A stretch of 64,000 nucleotides of DNA from Vreelandella lionensis (GCF_002087295.1 NZ_MWVI01000012.1:1-64000), one strand, 5' to 3'. Positions 51,077-61,192 are shown, counted from the first letter of the stretch. Notes: generated from the letters alone by a model not told the origin. Translations and numbers: made by a program.

Positions 51077-52294
51077 TTAGTTGACACCGTAACGCTCAAG
51101 CCAAGCATCCTGTAGGGCGTTCATCCAACTGGGGTGGGGTTCGGCGAGGGTTTGCGAGAGCGCATCGGCGGGCCGCGCTGCTGGGTGGCTCTCGCCCTGC
51201 TCGAAGAGCGCTTGGTCGCTCGGCTCAAGCTGCTGGATCGCTAACACGCTGCGGTCGCCCCACATGCTGAGCGACTGCTTCTGGGCTTGCGCTTCCGGGG
51301 AGAGCAGGAAGTTGGCTAGCGCCATTGCACCCGCTTTATGGGGTGAGTTGTAGGGAATCGCCACGAAGTGCACATTGCCCAGGGTGCCGCCTTCCAGCAC
51401 ATAGCTACGCACGCTTTCCGGCAGCTCATACTCCATCACCGCCACGGCGGCATCGGTGGGGTAGAACGAGAAAGCGAGGCTGAGTTCGCCGTCGCTCATT
51501 AGCGTACGAAGGTTGGGGCCGGATTCGGGAAAGCTACGGCCGCTGCGCCATAAATGTGGGTGAAGCTCGTCCAAGTAAGCCCACAGCGGTGCGGTGATCT
51601 CCTCGAAATCGGCGTCTTCGACCGGCGCGTAAAGCGCTTCATCTTGATCGGTCAGTTCGATCAGTGCCTGCTTGAGGAACGTGCTGCCAGTGAAATCGGG
51701 GATACGCGGATAGCTGAACTGGCCGGGATGCTCTTTGGCCCAGGCGAGTAGTGCCTCAATGCTTTGAGGCGGCGTGTCGGTTTGGGCACTGTCGTAGTAG
51801 AAGGTGATTTGCGCCTTGCCCCAGGGGGACTCGTAGCCCTCGGTGGGCAGGGTGAAGTCGGTGACGACTTCGAGATTCTCGTCAGGATAGGTGAGGGCGA
51901 AGTTCGGCAGCGATTCCGCAAAAGGCCCAAACAGCAGGTCTTGCTCGCGCATGGCGGCGAAGTTTTCGCCGTTGATCCAAATCAAGTCGATGCTGCCCTC
52001 GCTGTCGTTACCCGCCTGCTGCTCACCCAGCACCCGCGCCACGGCGCTGCTGGTATCGTCGAGTTTCACGTGCTCCACGCGAACGCCATAGCTCTCCTGC
52101 ATCTGCTCTGCGACCCAGGCAATGTAGCGATTGGTGCGTGCATCGCCGCCCCAGGCATTCCAGTACACGGTTTGGCCATTGGCGGCGTCCAGTACGCTCT
52201 CCCACTCTTGCGGGTCGGGAGCGGCGACCGCAGGGGCGGTGAAGGTGACTAGAGCAAGCGCCACGGCGGTGGCCAGAGCAGAGCGTGGTTTCAT
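51077..52294 (-). CDS. ynjB: YnjB-type periplasmic substrate-binding protein
   Basis: 405 aa from ATG 52294 (TGAGGTG ribosome site; an upstream ATG at 52306 has none). Signal peptide MKPRSALATAVALALVTFTA, cut after AVAA. The mature start contains TVYWNAWGGDARTNRYIAWV, YGVRVEHVKLDDT and IDLIWINGENFAAM, the recognisable YnjB segments. It belongs to the type of solute-binding protein used for iron, thiamine, polyamines and similar ligands, but the YnjB ligand is not established. First transporter gene, 24 bp after the phosphotransferase. Confidence 0.88.
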   Translation of the reverse strand: MKPRSALATAVALALVTFTAPAVAAPDPQEWESVLDAANGQTVYWNAWGGDARTNRYIAWVAEQMQESYGVRVEHVKLDDTSSAVARVLGEQQAGNDSEGSIDLIWINGENFAAMREQDLLFGPFAESLPNFALTYPDENLEVVTDFTLPTEGYESPWGKAQITFYYDSAQTDTPPQSIEALLAWAKEHPGQFSYPRIPDFTGSTFLKQALIELTDQDEALYAPVEDADFEEITAPLWAYLDELHPHLWRSGRSFPESGPNLRTLMSDGELSLAFSFYPTDAAVAVMEYELPESVRSYVLEGGTLGNVHFVAIPYNSPHKAGAMALANFLLSPEAQAQKQSLSMWGDRSVLAIQQLEPSDQALFEQGESHPAARPADALSQTLAEPHPSWMNALQDAWLERYGVN

Positions 52295-52318
52295 CGCACA
52301 CCTCATTAAATCAGTTGG

Positions 52319-53368
52319 TTATAGAGCGGTTTGTAGGCACTGAAGTTCACTGTGGACGTGTTCGATAATGGGCAGCGAGAGGTAGTGCTCGACACGGTCG
52401 CGCACGTGGTCGATCACGACCGCATCGGTCAGCTCGGCCGACCAATCCTCGCCCCGGCGCTCGTCATCCTGGCGATGCAGGTGCTGAGCGCGCCACTTGG
52501 CACACCAGGTGAGCGACCACAGCCAGGTGGCGCGTCGGCAAGCAATCAGCGTATCGACACTTGGCAACGTAATCTCAGGCGCTGTGGCCATCGCAGCCTG
52601 CCAGCGACGATAGAACCCAACGACATCATCCAGGCTGAGTACCGCTTGGCTGTTGAGGTCCCAAGTGGTCGAGGTGTAGAGCGAGGTGTGGGCCAAATCG
52701 ATGCCCGGCAGGCCATAGCGACACTTCTCGAGATCCACCAGCACCGCCCGGCCATCGTCGGTGATTAAAAAGTTGCCGGGGTGCGTATCGAAGCTGATCA
52801 GCGTAGGAGCGGCGTCGTCCAGCGTGCGGGGCAGTAAATCCAGCTCCTGCTGAATACGCAGGTGAATGCCGCTGGGAAGCTGGGCATCGCTCAACCACTG
52901 GGCCTGCTGAGACACTTCCTCCACCATGGCCTGCCAAGGTGATTTGGGGGCCAGCAGCGGCGGGCGTTGGCGAGGCAGCGGCTGGCGGTGCAGGCTGGCG
53001 AGTGTGTCGGCAATGGCAGGCAGGTCCTGGGGGAGTTCGGCCAAGCGTCCGCGAATCGCCTCGACCAGCAGCGCGCCGCGTGGCACCGCTTCGCTGGGCG
53101 GCAGTACACCGTGTAGGCGTGGCGTGTGCCCGCCTTGGCTGGCCCGTTCGTAGCAGGCGGCCTGATACGTCAAGTTTTCCGCTGGCGGCAGGTTCATCTG
53201 GCTCTGCTTGGGCAGTCGCGCCACCCAGTCGTCCCCTTCGCGGTGAATCCACACGTGGTCATGGGCCAGGCCGGTATCGGCCATGGGCGACAGCGATTGG
53301 TAGTCGATCTCCGCTTGCTGCAGGGTCGTGTCTAATGCCTGCAGTTGAGCCTCAGAGAGTGTGGACAT
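52319..53368 (-). CDS. APH-family phosphotransferase (small-molecule kinase)
   Basis: 349 aa from ATG 53368. Protein-kinase-like fold of the aminoglycoside phosphotransferase/thiamine-kinase/choline-kinase superfamily. Motifs: WVARLPKQSQMN (nucleotide-binding Lys), the catalytic Brenner segment ISFDTHPGNFLITDDGRAVL and the metal Asp in VLVDLEKCRYGLPGIDLAHT. The catalytic loop reads FDTHPGN instead of the commoner HGDLHxGN, with Asp retained. It is the first gene of the transporter operon, so it may phosphorylate the imported compound. An antibiotic-resistance role is possible but not supported by context. Confidence 0.8.
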   Translation of the reverse strand: MSTLSEAQLQALDTTLQQAEIDYQSLSPMADTGLAHDHVWIHREGDDWVARLPKQSQMNLPPAENLTYQAACYERASQGGHTPRLHGVLPPSEAVPRGALLVEAIRGRLAELPQDLPAIADTLASLHRQPLPRQRPPLLAPKSPWQAMVEEVSQQAQWLSDAQLPSGIHLRIQQELDLLPRTLDDAAPTLISFDTHPGNFLITDDGRAVLVDLEKCRYGLPGIDLAHTSLYTSTTWDLNSQAVLSLDDVVGFYRRWQAAMATAPEITLPSVDTLIACRRATWLWSLTWCAKWRAQHLHRQDDERRGEDWSAELTDAVVIDHVRDRVEHYLSLPIIEHVHSELQCLQTAL

Positions 53369-53526
53369 AGCGCATTCCGTAGTGTGAGAAACGGTAGCCG
53401 AATTAACGATGGCTGAACCTTTGGTGTTGCCATTCAGTGGCAGAATCATGACCAACCTTACACGGTTCATCATAAAAAACGATGACGCTGCGCGCAGCGG
53501 CTGGGATTGCGAAGCGCATTAACGAC

Positions 53527-53550
53527 AACGGCACCCCAGGGGGTGCCGTT
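53527..53550 (-). terminator. terminator after valS
   Basis: An 11-bp inverted repeat (AACGGCACCCC / GGGGTGCCGTT, two bases between, so effectively a 10-bp stem) lies 24 bp beyond the valS stop on the minus strand. It is followed by TGTCGTTAATG. The U tract is imperfect, but position and stability fit the end of the pepA-to-valS group. Confidence 0.6.
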
Positions 53551-53573
53551 GAACTACTGCCGTTAGCGCTGAC

Positions 53574-56420
53574 TTACATTGCGGCGATCTTCGCCTGCTG
53601 CTCTTCGAGTAGCTTTTTGGCGGACTGGAATTCCGCCAGTTTGCCGCGCTCTTTCTCGATCACGGCGTCGGGGGCTTTGGCGATAAAGCCTTCATTGCCC
53701 AGCTTCTTCTCGATGCCACCGATGAGCTTGTCCTGTTTCTCGATCTCTTTGGCGAGGCGAGCAAGCTCCGCGTCTTTATCGATCAGGTCCGCCATCGGCA
53801 CCAGGACTTCCATATCGCCGACCAGCTGCGTGGCTGAAAGCGGGGCGTCTTCTGGGTTGGCTAGCCACGTCACGCTTTCCAGTTTCGCTAGCTTGGCCAG
53901 GAAGCGGCGGTTCTGTTCCAGGCGCTCGGCATCTTCGGGCTGGCCTTTGGTCAGCAGCACATCCAGCGGCTTACCGGGGGCGATGTTCATCTCGGCGCGG
54001 ATGTTGCGCACCGCGATGATCACGCCTTTCAGCCACTCGATGTCGCGGGTGGCCTGCTCGTCGATCTTGCTCTCGTCGGCTTCCGGCCACGCTTGATGCA
54101 TGATGGAGGCATCGTCGCCCACAATAGGTGCCCGCCAGCGGTGCCACGCGCTGCCAAATCTCTTCAGAGATATAGGGCATCATCGGGTGAGCCAGGCGCA
54201 GAATGGTTTCTAGTACCCGCACCAGGGTGCGGCGGGTGCCGCGTTTGGCTTCGGCGCTGGCCGCTTCGTCCCACAGGACCGGCTTGGAAAGTTCCAGGTA
54301 CCAGTCGCAGTACTCGTTCCAAACGAACTCGTACAGCGCTTGGGACGCGTGGTCGAAGCGGTACTCGTCCATGGCCTTGGTGACTTGCGCTTCGGTTTTC
54401 TGTAGCTGGGAGATGATCCAGCGATCGGCTAGCGACAGCTCCACCTCTTCGCCGCTGGTGCCGCAATCTTCGCCTTCGGCATTCATCAGCACATAGCGCG
54501 AGGCGTTCCACAGCTTGTTGCAGAAGTTGCGGTAGCCGTCCAGGCGGTTCATATCAAACTTGATATCGCGCCCGGTGGTGGCCTGGGAAAGGAACGTAAA
54601 GCGCAGCGCATCGGTGCCGTGGGGCTCGATGCCGTCTTTAAATTCTTCTTTGGTGGCTTTGGCAATCGCTTTGGCCTGCTTGGGCTGCATCATGTTGCCG
54701 GTGCGTTTTTCCAGCAGGTCATCCAGCGTGATGCCATCGATCAGGTCGATAGGGTCCAGCACGTTGCCCTTGGATTTGGACATCTTCTGACCCTGGCCGT
54801 CGCGCACCAGGCCATGTACGTAAACGGTTTTGAAGGGCACTTCGCCAGTGAATTTCAGCGTCATCATGATCATCCGGGCGACCCAGAAGAAGATGATGTC
54901 AAACCCCGTTACCAGTACGCTGGAGGGGTGGAAGGTTTCCAGCTCCGGGGTTTTTTCCGGCCAGCCCAGGGTGCCAAATGTCCACAGGCCCGAGCTGAAC
55001 CAGGTGTCCAGCACGTCTTCGTCTTGGGTCAGCGCCACGTCAGCGCCCAGGCCATGCTTCTCGCGGGCTTCCTCTTCGCTTCTGGCCACGTAAACATTGC
55101 CGTCGGCGTCGTACCAAGCCGGAATGCGGTGGCCCCACCACAGCTGGCGAGAAATACACCAGTCCTGCAGGTCGCGCATCCAGGCGAAGTACATGTTCTC
55201 GTAGTTCTTTGGCACGAACTGAATGTCGCCGTTCTCCACCGCCTCGATGGCGGGCTTGGCGAGGCTCTCTACGGCCACGAACCACTGATCAGTGAGCAGC
55301 GGCTCGATGACATCGCCGGAGCGGTCGCCGTAGGGCAGGGTGTTGTTAACGCTCTCTACCTGCACCAGCAGGCCGAGGGCATCCATATCGGCGACGATCT
55401 GCTTGCGTGCTTCGAAACGATCCAAGCCGCGTATTTGGCCGGCAGGCTGGCGTCTTCATCGGGCTGCGGCTGACCTTTTAGGTCGAAGATTTCCGCCTGT
55501 TCAAGAATCGTCGCATCTTTGGTGAAGACGTTGATCAGCAGATGGTTCTGGCGCTTGCCGACTTCGTAGTCGTTGAAGTCGTGGGCCGGGGTGATCTTCA
55601 CGCAGCCGGAGCCTTTCTCCATATCGGCGTGCTCGTCCGCCACGATAGGAATACGGCGACCCACCAGCGGCAGTTCGATGAATTTGCCCACCAAGGAGGC
55701 GTAGCGCGGGTCTTCCGGGTTAACCGCCACGCCGGTATCGCCCAGCAGGGTTTCGGGGCGGGTGGTGGCGACCACCACGTAATCGTTACCGTCGTCGGTT
55801 TTGACGCCGTCGGCCAGCGGGTAGCGGAAGTGCCAGAAGCTGCCCTGCTGCTCTTTGTTTTCCACTTCCAGGTCGGAAATGGCGGTGTGCAGGGTAGGGT
55901 CCCAGTTCACCAAGCGCTTGCCGCGATAGATCAGCTTCTCTTCATGCAGGCGCACGAAGACTTCCTGAACCGCTTTATAGAAGCCGTCGTCCATGGTGAA
56001 GCGTTCGCGGCTCCAGTCTACGCTGGCGCCCATGCGGCGCAGCTGGCGGGTAATGTGGCCACCGGACTCTTCCTTCCACTCCCACACTTTATCGATGAAC
56101 GCCTCGCGGCCGAGATCGTGGCGGGTTTTGCCCTCTTCGGCGGCAATCTTACGCTCCACCAGCATCTGCGTGGCGATACCGGCGTGGTCGGTGCCTACCT
56201 GCCATAGGGTGTTGTTGCCCTGCATTCGCTTCCAGCGCGTCAGGGTGTCCATGATGGTGTCCTGGAACGCGTGGCCCATGTGCAGGCTGCCGGTCACGTT
56301 GGGCGGCGGAATCATGATCGAGAAGGGCTTGCCGCGGCCAGACGGGGCGAAGCGGTTATCGGCTTCCCAGCGTTCGTACCAGCGGGTTTCGATCTGTTCG
56401 GGTTGGTAGGTCTTTTCCAT
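53574..56420 (-). CDS. valS: valyl-tRNA synthetase, two frameshifts
   Basis: Charges tRNA-Val. Restored length is 948 aa from ATG 56420 ([20 protein letters not shown]). Class I motifs: [20 protein letters not shown] (HIGH-type) and [13 protein letters not shown] (KMSKS). The editing domain is around [20 protein letters not shown]. The C-terminal coiled coil ([20 protein letters not shown]) is characteristic of ValRS. A base is missing near 55432 (before LDRFEARKQ) and one is extra near 54128 (before [12 protein letters not shown]). Order pepA-ilvE-holC-MFS-valS is on one strand. Confidence 0.94.
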
Positions 56421-56482
56421 GGGGAGTCGGCTCACGGCTTGCAAAAAATGGGAGCAAGTATAGCGCGAACGCCCCGCGCTCG

Positions 56483-57697
56483 TCAGGGTTGTGTTGTGCG
56501 GAGATGCGTCCGTAGGTGCAATCCACGCATGGCTATCAGCCCAAGCACTGGCCCAGGTAGCAACCACCAAATCACCCAAGGCCCTTGGCTTGCCCATAGC
56601 GCCGTGACCAGCGCGATGGAGGGAATCGTGAGGCCAAAGCCAATCGCATTCATCATGGCCAGCGCCGCGCCCAGCCGCTCCGGCGGCGCGCTGGCAGACG
56701 CCAGGGCAGAGAACTGGGCAGAGTCGGCAATCACGCTAACGCCCCATAGGGCAAGCAGCGCCAGCAGCAGCCAGGGGGAGAGGCCGCCTAGCAGCGGATA
56801 AATAAGGCACAGGGTGCCAGATACCGCCAACGCGATAAACGCGACCCGCGCGCTACCGATACGTCGGCTCCACCAGCCTGCCCATACGCAGCCGGGAAGC
56901 CCCAAGGCGATGACCGCAAAGCTTAGCCACGGCTGCAGGCCCGGGGCCGCGCCTAAGCGTTCCAGCTCTCTGGCGACCAAAAAGGGCACCAGCGCCCAGA
57001 GGGCGTAAAGCTCCCAGCAGTGGCCAAAGTACCCTAGCGCGGCGGCGCGGAAGTTCTTTTGCTTAAATGCGGCAAGCCCCGCCCAGGGCCGCCCGCCGTT
57101 GGCCTTAGCCGGAAGGTGTGGCCCAACGCCGAGTTGGAAAATCATCAGCGCAGCCAATAGGGCGAGGGCAGAGGCCAACAGCAGCGGCCACTGCCAAGGC
57201 AGGTGTAGGGTAAGGCCACGCAGCAGGTGCGGCGAAGCAATGCCGAGGGTGAGCATACCGACCAGCCAGCCAAGCGTCGAGCCTGCGTGAGTGGGTGTCC
57301 AGCTCACCACCAGCTTCATGCCCAGCGGATAAATGCCCGCCAGACAAAGCCCGACTAAAAAACGTGCCACTGCCGCCAAGGTGACGCTATCTGCGACGCT
57401 AATAAAGGCCGCGTTAATCAGCGCGCCAAGTACAGCAGACATCGCAAACAGGTGGCTGGCGCGCACGCGGTCGGCCAAGCCAGTGGTCGCAATCAGCAGG
57501 GTGCCGGTAATAAACCCCGCCTGCACGGAGATGGTGAGCAGCCCGAGGTCGCTCTCGCTAAGGCCTACGGCGTCCTGCAGCGCTAAGCCGACACCGTTAA
57601 CGCTAAACCATAGCGAGGTGCCAAACAGCTGGGCGATGACGATGACCGCTAGCGGCGTGCGGGCTAGAAAGGTATGGGAAAGCATAGGCAATCTCAT
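56483..57697 (-). CDS. MFS transporter
   Basis: 404 aa with twelve predicted membrane spans. The first cytoplasmic loop has the MFS motif as [13 protein letters not shown]. The N-terminus ([20 protein letters not shown]) resembles CynX/NimT-like and related permeases of unknown substrate. ATG 57697 or ATG 57685 ([12 protein letters not shown]) may start it. It is inserted between holC and valS, which are usually adjacent. Direction and substrate cannot be read from sequence. Confidence 0.8.
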   Translation of the reverse strand: MRLPMLSHTFLARTPLAVIVIAQLFGTSLWFSVNGVGLALQDAVGLSESDLGLLTISVQAGFITGTLLIATTGLADRVRASHLFAMSAVLGALINAAFISVADSVTLAAVARFLVGLCLAGIYPLGMKLVVSWTPTHAGSTLGWLVGMLTLGIASPHLLRGLTLHLPWQWPLLLASALALLAALMIFQLGVGPHLPAKANGGRPWAGLAAFKQKNFRAAALGYFGHCWELYALWALVPFLVARELERLGAAPGLQPWLSFAVIALGLPGCVWAGWWSRRIGSARVAFIALAVSGTLCLIYPLLGGLSPWLLLALLALWGVSVIADSAQFSALASASAPPERLGAALAMMNAIGFGLTIPSIALVTALWASQGPWVIWWLLPGPVLGLIAMRGLHLRTHLRTTQP

Positions 57698-57744
57698 CCA
57701 TTGAGTTGTTGTTATGGGGCTTGGGACGTTTAACGTGCAGAGCG

Positions 57745-58176
57745 CTACCCCAGCTTATGCGGCACGACCTCATGCCCAAGCGCCTTGTAGCGCTGCCAGC
57801 AGGCGCGTTTAGCGACCAGCACGTGTTGGTGTTGGTTGATGATCTCGGCAATTCGGGCGAAGTGCTCAATACCATCGGGAATATCGGGGTGTAGATTAAG
57901 CAGCGCCGTCTCTTCAGTGGGCACCGGTAGCTGCTGCCAGCCTAGTGTGATGGGCACACTGTCGGCTAGCTCGCTATCTTCCAATGCATGGGGCAGGTAA
58001 GCATCATCGCGGAACTGCCACAGCGCTTCGTCGGCCTGTTCGGCCAGCGCTTTGTCTTCGCAGTGCAGGTGCAGTCGATACCCTTTGCGGTGGATCGTCT
58101 CGGCGAGCTTGCAGGCGAACTGTAAACGCGCTTCAAGGGTGGTATCGGGCAGAATATAAAAATCGATGCGTGCCAT
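57745..58176 (-). CDS. holC: DNA polymerase III chi subunit
   Basis: 143 aa from ATG 58176 (MARIDFYILPDTTLEARLQF). Binds HolD and single-strand-binding protein at the clamp-loader complex. Family segments ACKLAETIHRKGYRLHLHCE, ADEALWQFRDDAYLPHAL and GIEHFARIAEIINQ are present. A longer frame upstream overlaps the hairpin after ilvE and is not used. Neighbourhood (pepA-ilvE upstream, valS downstream) agrees. Confidence 0.92.
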   Translation of the reverse strand: MARIDFYILPDTTLEARLQFACKLAETIHRKGYRLHLHCEDKALAEQADEALWQFRDDAYLPHALEDSELADSVPITLGWQQLPVPTEETALLNLHPDIPDGIEHFARIAEIINQHQHVLVAKRACWQRYKALGHEVVPHKLG

Positions 58177-58209
58177 CGGTGGCTCCAGCGGGGTCAACGC
58201 GCTTGGCAG

Positions 58210-58238
58210 CCTGGCCGCCACGGTGAGTGGCGGCCAGG
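58210..58238 (-). terminator. hairpin between ilvE and holC
   Basis: A perfect 11-bp inverted repeat CCTGGCCGCCA / TGGCGGCCAGG with a 7-nt loop, 20 bp after the ilvE stop. There is no T tract on the minus strand. It could attenuate transcription from ilvE into holC or be an mRNA processing and stability element. Confidence 0.45.
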
Positions 58239-58258
58239 TGTTGGGTAACGCTAGAGGG

Positions 58259-59380
58259 TCATACCAAGCGGGTCAGCCAGCCGTATTTATCGTCGCTGCG
58301 GCCATACTGAAGGTCGAGCAGTGTCTTGCGAATGCGCTTAGCCACTTCGTTATTGCCATCGCCCTGCAGGCGAATACGCTCGTTTTCCGTGACCAGTTCG
58401 CCCACCGGGGTAATCACGGCAGCCGTACCGCAGGCGAAGACCTCGGTAATCTCGCCGGAGGCGGCCCCTTCGCGCCACTCGTCGATGCTGATCGCGCGCT
58501 CTTCGGGGGTGAGGCCCGCGTCTTTGGCCAGGGTGAGGACAGAGTTACGGGTCACGCCTTCCAAGATGGTGTCGGTCAGGCGCGGTGTGACGATGCGGCC
58601 ATCTTTGTAAACGAAGAACAGGTTCATGCCACCCAGCTCTTCGATCCACTTGTTTTCAGCAGCGTCCAGGAAGGCGACCTGGCTGCAACCGTTGGCAGCG
58701 GCTTCTTTTTGGGCGGCCAGCGATGCGGCGTAGTTGCCACCGCACTTGGCAAAGCCGGTGCCTCCAGGGGCCGCGCGCTTGTAGTGTGAGGAGAGCCAGA
58801 TAGAGACCGGCTCGATTCCGCCTTTGAAGTAGGCCGCCGCCGGGGATGCAATCACGTAGTAGTCGACTTCGTGAGCCGGGCGCACGCCAAGGAAGGCTTC
58901 TGAGGCGATCATAAACGGGCGAAGGTAGAGGCTGCACTCGTCGGCTTCACTAGCCGGGGTGGGTACCCAGGCGTGGTCTTGGGCCAGCAGTGCTTTCAGC
59001 GAGCCGATGAAGTCGTCATCGGAAAGCTCGGGCAGCGCTAGGCGGCGGGCGCTACGGCGAAAACGCTCGGCGTTTTTCTCTGGGCGGAAGGTCCAGATAG
59101 AGCCATCGGCATGGCGGTACGCCTTGATGCCCTCGAAAATCTCCTGGCCGTAGTGCAGCACGGAAGCGGCGGGGTCCAGGGTGAGCGGGCCGTAGGGGCG
59201 TACTTGGTGGCCGTGCCAATCGGCATCGACGGTCCAGCGCACGTGGGCCATGTGGTCGGTGAAATATTTACCAAATCCTGGGTTTTGCAGGATGTTTTCA
59301 CGAATGTCATCGGCCGTCGGCTGGTTGGACGGCAAAATTTCAAAACGCGATTCAAGTTGAGCATCTGAAGCTGTGGGCAC
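58259..59380 (-). CDS. ilvE: branched-chain amino acid aminotransferase
   Basis: 373 aa, PLP fold-type IV, last step of Ile, Leu and Val synthesis and first of their breakdown. It is the longer ilvE class (about 360 aa, resembling eukaryotic BCAT) and not the 309-aa E. coli type. Motifs: LHYGQEIFEGIKAYRHADGS, SLYLRPFMIASE, PLP-lysine in GTGFAKCGGNYAASL, and EVFACGTAAVITPVGEL. The start codon at 59380 is ATG/GTG-type with weak ribosome site. It lies between pepA and holC. Confidence 0.93.
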   Translation of the reverse strand: MPTASDAQLESRFEILPSNQPTADDIRENILQNPGFGKYFTDHMAHVRWTVDADWHGHQVRPYGPLTLDPAASVLHYGQEIFEGIKAYRHADGSIWTFRPEKNAERFRRSARRLALPELSDDDFIGSLKALLAQDHAWVPTPASEADECSLYLRPFMIASEAFLGVRPAHEVDYYVIASPAAAYFKGGIEPVSIWLSSHYKRAAPGGTGFAKCGGNYAASLAAQKEAAANGCSQVAFLDAAENKWIEELGGMNLFFVYKDGRIVTPRLTDTILEGVTRNSVLTLAKDAGLTPEERAISIDEWREGAASGEITEVFACGTAAVITPVGELVTENERIRLQGDGNNEVAKRIRKTLLDLQYGRSDDKYGWLTRLV

Positions 59381-59535
59381 GGCGTGTTCTCTCCGCTAGA
59401 GCCAAGGCCCCGAAGGGCATATATAAGCGTATCGTTTGGGGTAGCGTGCGCCTGTTAACCGATGGCACACGCTCATACTTTCAGGTTTAACGGTTGCGTT
59501 AACGAAAGGCAACCATTGTTGGTCTGTTTGTGTGG

Positions 59536-61056
59536 TTAGGCGTCGCCATTTTCGACTTGGGCGTCGGCTTCACGGTCGAGCAGGTATTGGGTCAGTAGAC
59601 CCACCGGGCGGCCGGTGGCGCCTTTTTGTTTGCCCGAATGCCAAGCGGTGCCTGCAATATCCAGGTGCGCCCAAGGGAAGTGGTCGGCAAAGCGTGATAG
59701 GAAGCAGGCGGCGGTAATCGTACCCGCCGGGCGACCGCCAATGTTGGCTAAGTCGGCGAAGTTGGAGTCCAGCTGCTCCTGATACTCATCCCATAGCGGC
59801 AGGTGCCACGCGCGGTCCCAGGCGGTTTCACCAGCATCCAGCAGATCAAGCGCTAGGTCATCGTCGTTGGAGAGCAGGCCGGTGGCGTGGTGGCCAAGGG
59901 CAATAATGGCCGCGCCCGTTAAGGTGGCGATATCGACCACGCTGGCCGGGGTAAAGCGCTCGGCGTAGGTGAGGGCGTCGCACAGTACCAAACGGCCTTC
60001 GGCATCGGTGTTGAGCACTTCAACCGTCAGGCCTTTCAGGGTTTTTATGATGTCGCCCGGCTTGGTGGCGGCGCCATCAGGCATGTTCTCGGCAGCGGCA
60101 ACGATAAACACGGCGTTGAGCTTGGGTTTGATGGCAAGCACGGCTTTGACGGTACCGAAGACGCTGGCCGCGCCGCCCATATCAAACTTCATCTCATCCA
60201 TACCTTCGCCGGGCTTCAGCGAAATACCGCCGGTATCGAAGGTGATGCCTTTACCTACCAGTACGTGGGGCGCTTCCTCTGGGTTTTCTGCACCCTGGTA
60301 CTTCATCACGATGAGTCGTGTTGGCTCGACGCTGCCACTGCCTACTGAAAGCAGTGAATGAGCGCCCAGGGCTTCCAGTGCCTCTTCGTCTAAAATGTCG
60401 ACGGCGAGCGCGCCTTGAGAGTCACGCCCCAGCGCTTCTGCCTGCTCAGCTAAGTAACGAGGCGTGCACACATTGCCCGGTAGGTTGCCGAGCGTGCGGG
60501 TGAAATTAATGCCCTGCCCGATGGCGGTGCCTAGGGCGGCGCCTTGCTTGGCCAGGGGGGCGTCGTCTGCATCGCTAACAATCAGCGTGAGCTTCGCCAA
60601 GCTGGGCGCTTTGGCGGGGGATGACTTGAATTGGTCAAACCGGTAGATGGCGCGCTCGACGGCTTCCAGGGTTTTGCGGGCCTTCCAAGCAGCGTCGCGA
60701 TCTGCCAATGGCACATCGGTAAAGGTAGCGCAGGCTTCATCGATGGGAAGCTTGGTTAGGGCCGTCATCGCAGCGTCTAAGGCTTTAATAAACGCAGCCT
60801 CTTGGCATTTGTCACGCTCACCCAAGCCTACCAGCAGAATGCGGTCGGCCCCCAGGCCCGGCGCGAAGGGCACCAATTGAGTGTTGCCCAGTACCGCATC
60901 AAAATCGCCACGTTCCAATAGCTGGCCGATTAATCGCTCGCTGGCGTCGTCTAATTTGGCGACAGCGGGCAGTAAATCGCTACCTTTATAAACAGGGAGA
61001 ACGAGGCAAGCCGTTTCGGCTTTGGCTGGGTTCGCGGTCTGAACGGAAAATTCCAT
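59536..61056 (-). CDS. pepA: leucyl aminopeptidase PepA
   Basis: 506 aa, M17 zinc/manganese aminopeptidase; the E. coli protein also binds DNA (carAB regulation, Xer recombination). Intact. The N-terminal macro-like domain is followed by the catalytic domain with VGKGITFDTGGISLKPGEGM, KFDMGGAASVFGTVKA and the signature NTDAEGRLVLCDALTYAE. It is divergent from lptF across a 136-bp gap that holds a GGGA/TCCC palindrome. A GGTTGC/GCAACC inverted repeat follows the stop (59381-59535). Confidence 0.95.
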   Translation of the reverse strand: MEFSVQTANPAKAETACLVLPVYKGSDLLPAVAKLDDASERLIGQLLERGDFDAVLGNTQLVPFAPGLGADRILLVGLGERDKCQEAAFIKALDAAMTALTKLPIDEACATFTDVPLADRDAAWKARKTLEAVERAIYRFDQFKSSPAKAPSLAKLTLIVSDADDAPLAKQGAALGTAIGQGINFTRTLGNLPGNVCTPRYLAEQAEALGRDSQGALAVDILDEEALEALGAHSLLSVGSGSVEPTRLIVMKYQGAENPEEAPHVLVGKGITFDTGGISLKPGEGMDEMKFDMGGAASVFGTVKAVLAIKPKLNAVFIVAAAENMPDGAATKPGDIIKTLKGLTVEVLNTDAEGRLVLCDALTYAERFTPASVVDIATLTGAAIIALGHHATGLLSNDDDLALDLLDAGETAWDRAWHLPLWDEYQEQLDSNFADLANIGGRPAGTITAACFLSRFADHFPWAHLDIAGTAWHSGKQKGATGRPVGLLTQYLLDREADAQVENGDA

Positions 61057-61192
61057 GACGTCTCCAACAAGACAAGCAACGAGTGATTCGGGATAATGTC
61101 CCGTTATTTAGTGTTTGCTACCAGTTTTGATTAGTGTAACCCAAGCCATGGGCGCATTGCATGGCAACCTGCACCACTAGTCGGAGAGTGCG

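Noticed and set aside
52626..53252. 208-aa open frame inside the phosphotransferase gene
   Set aside because: It is in another frame of a gene with clear kinase motifs; Pro/Arg/Ala-rich composition typical of GC-rich shadows.
43995..53368. Genomic island or mobile element carrying the YnjBCD block
   Set aside because: No integrase, transposase, tRNA boundary or direct repeats were seen, and base composition looks like the neighbours.
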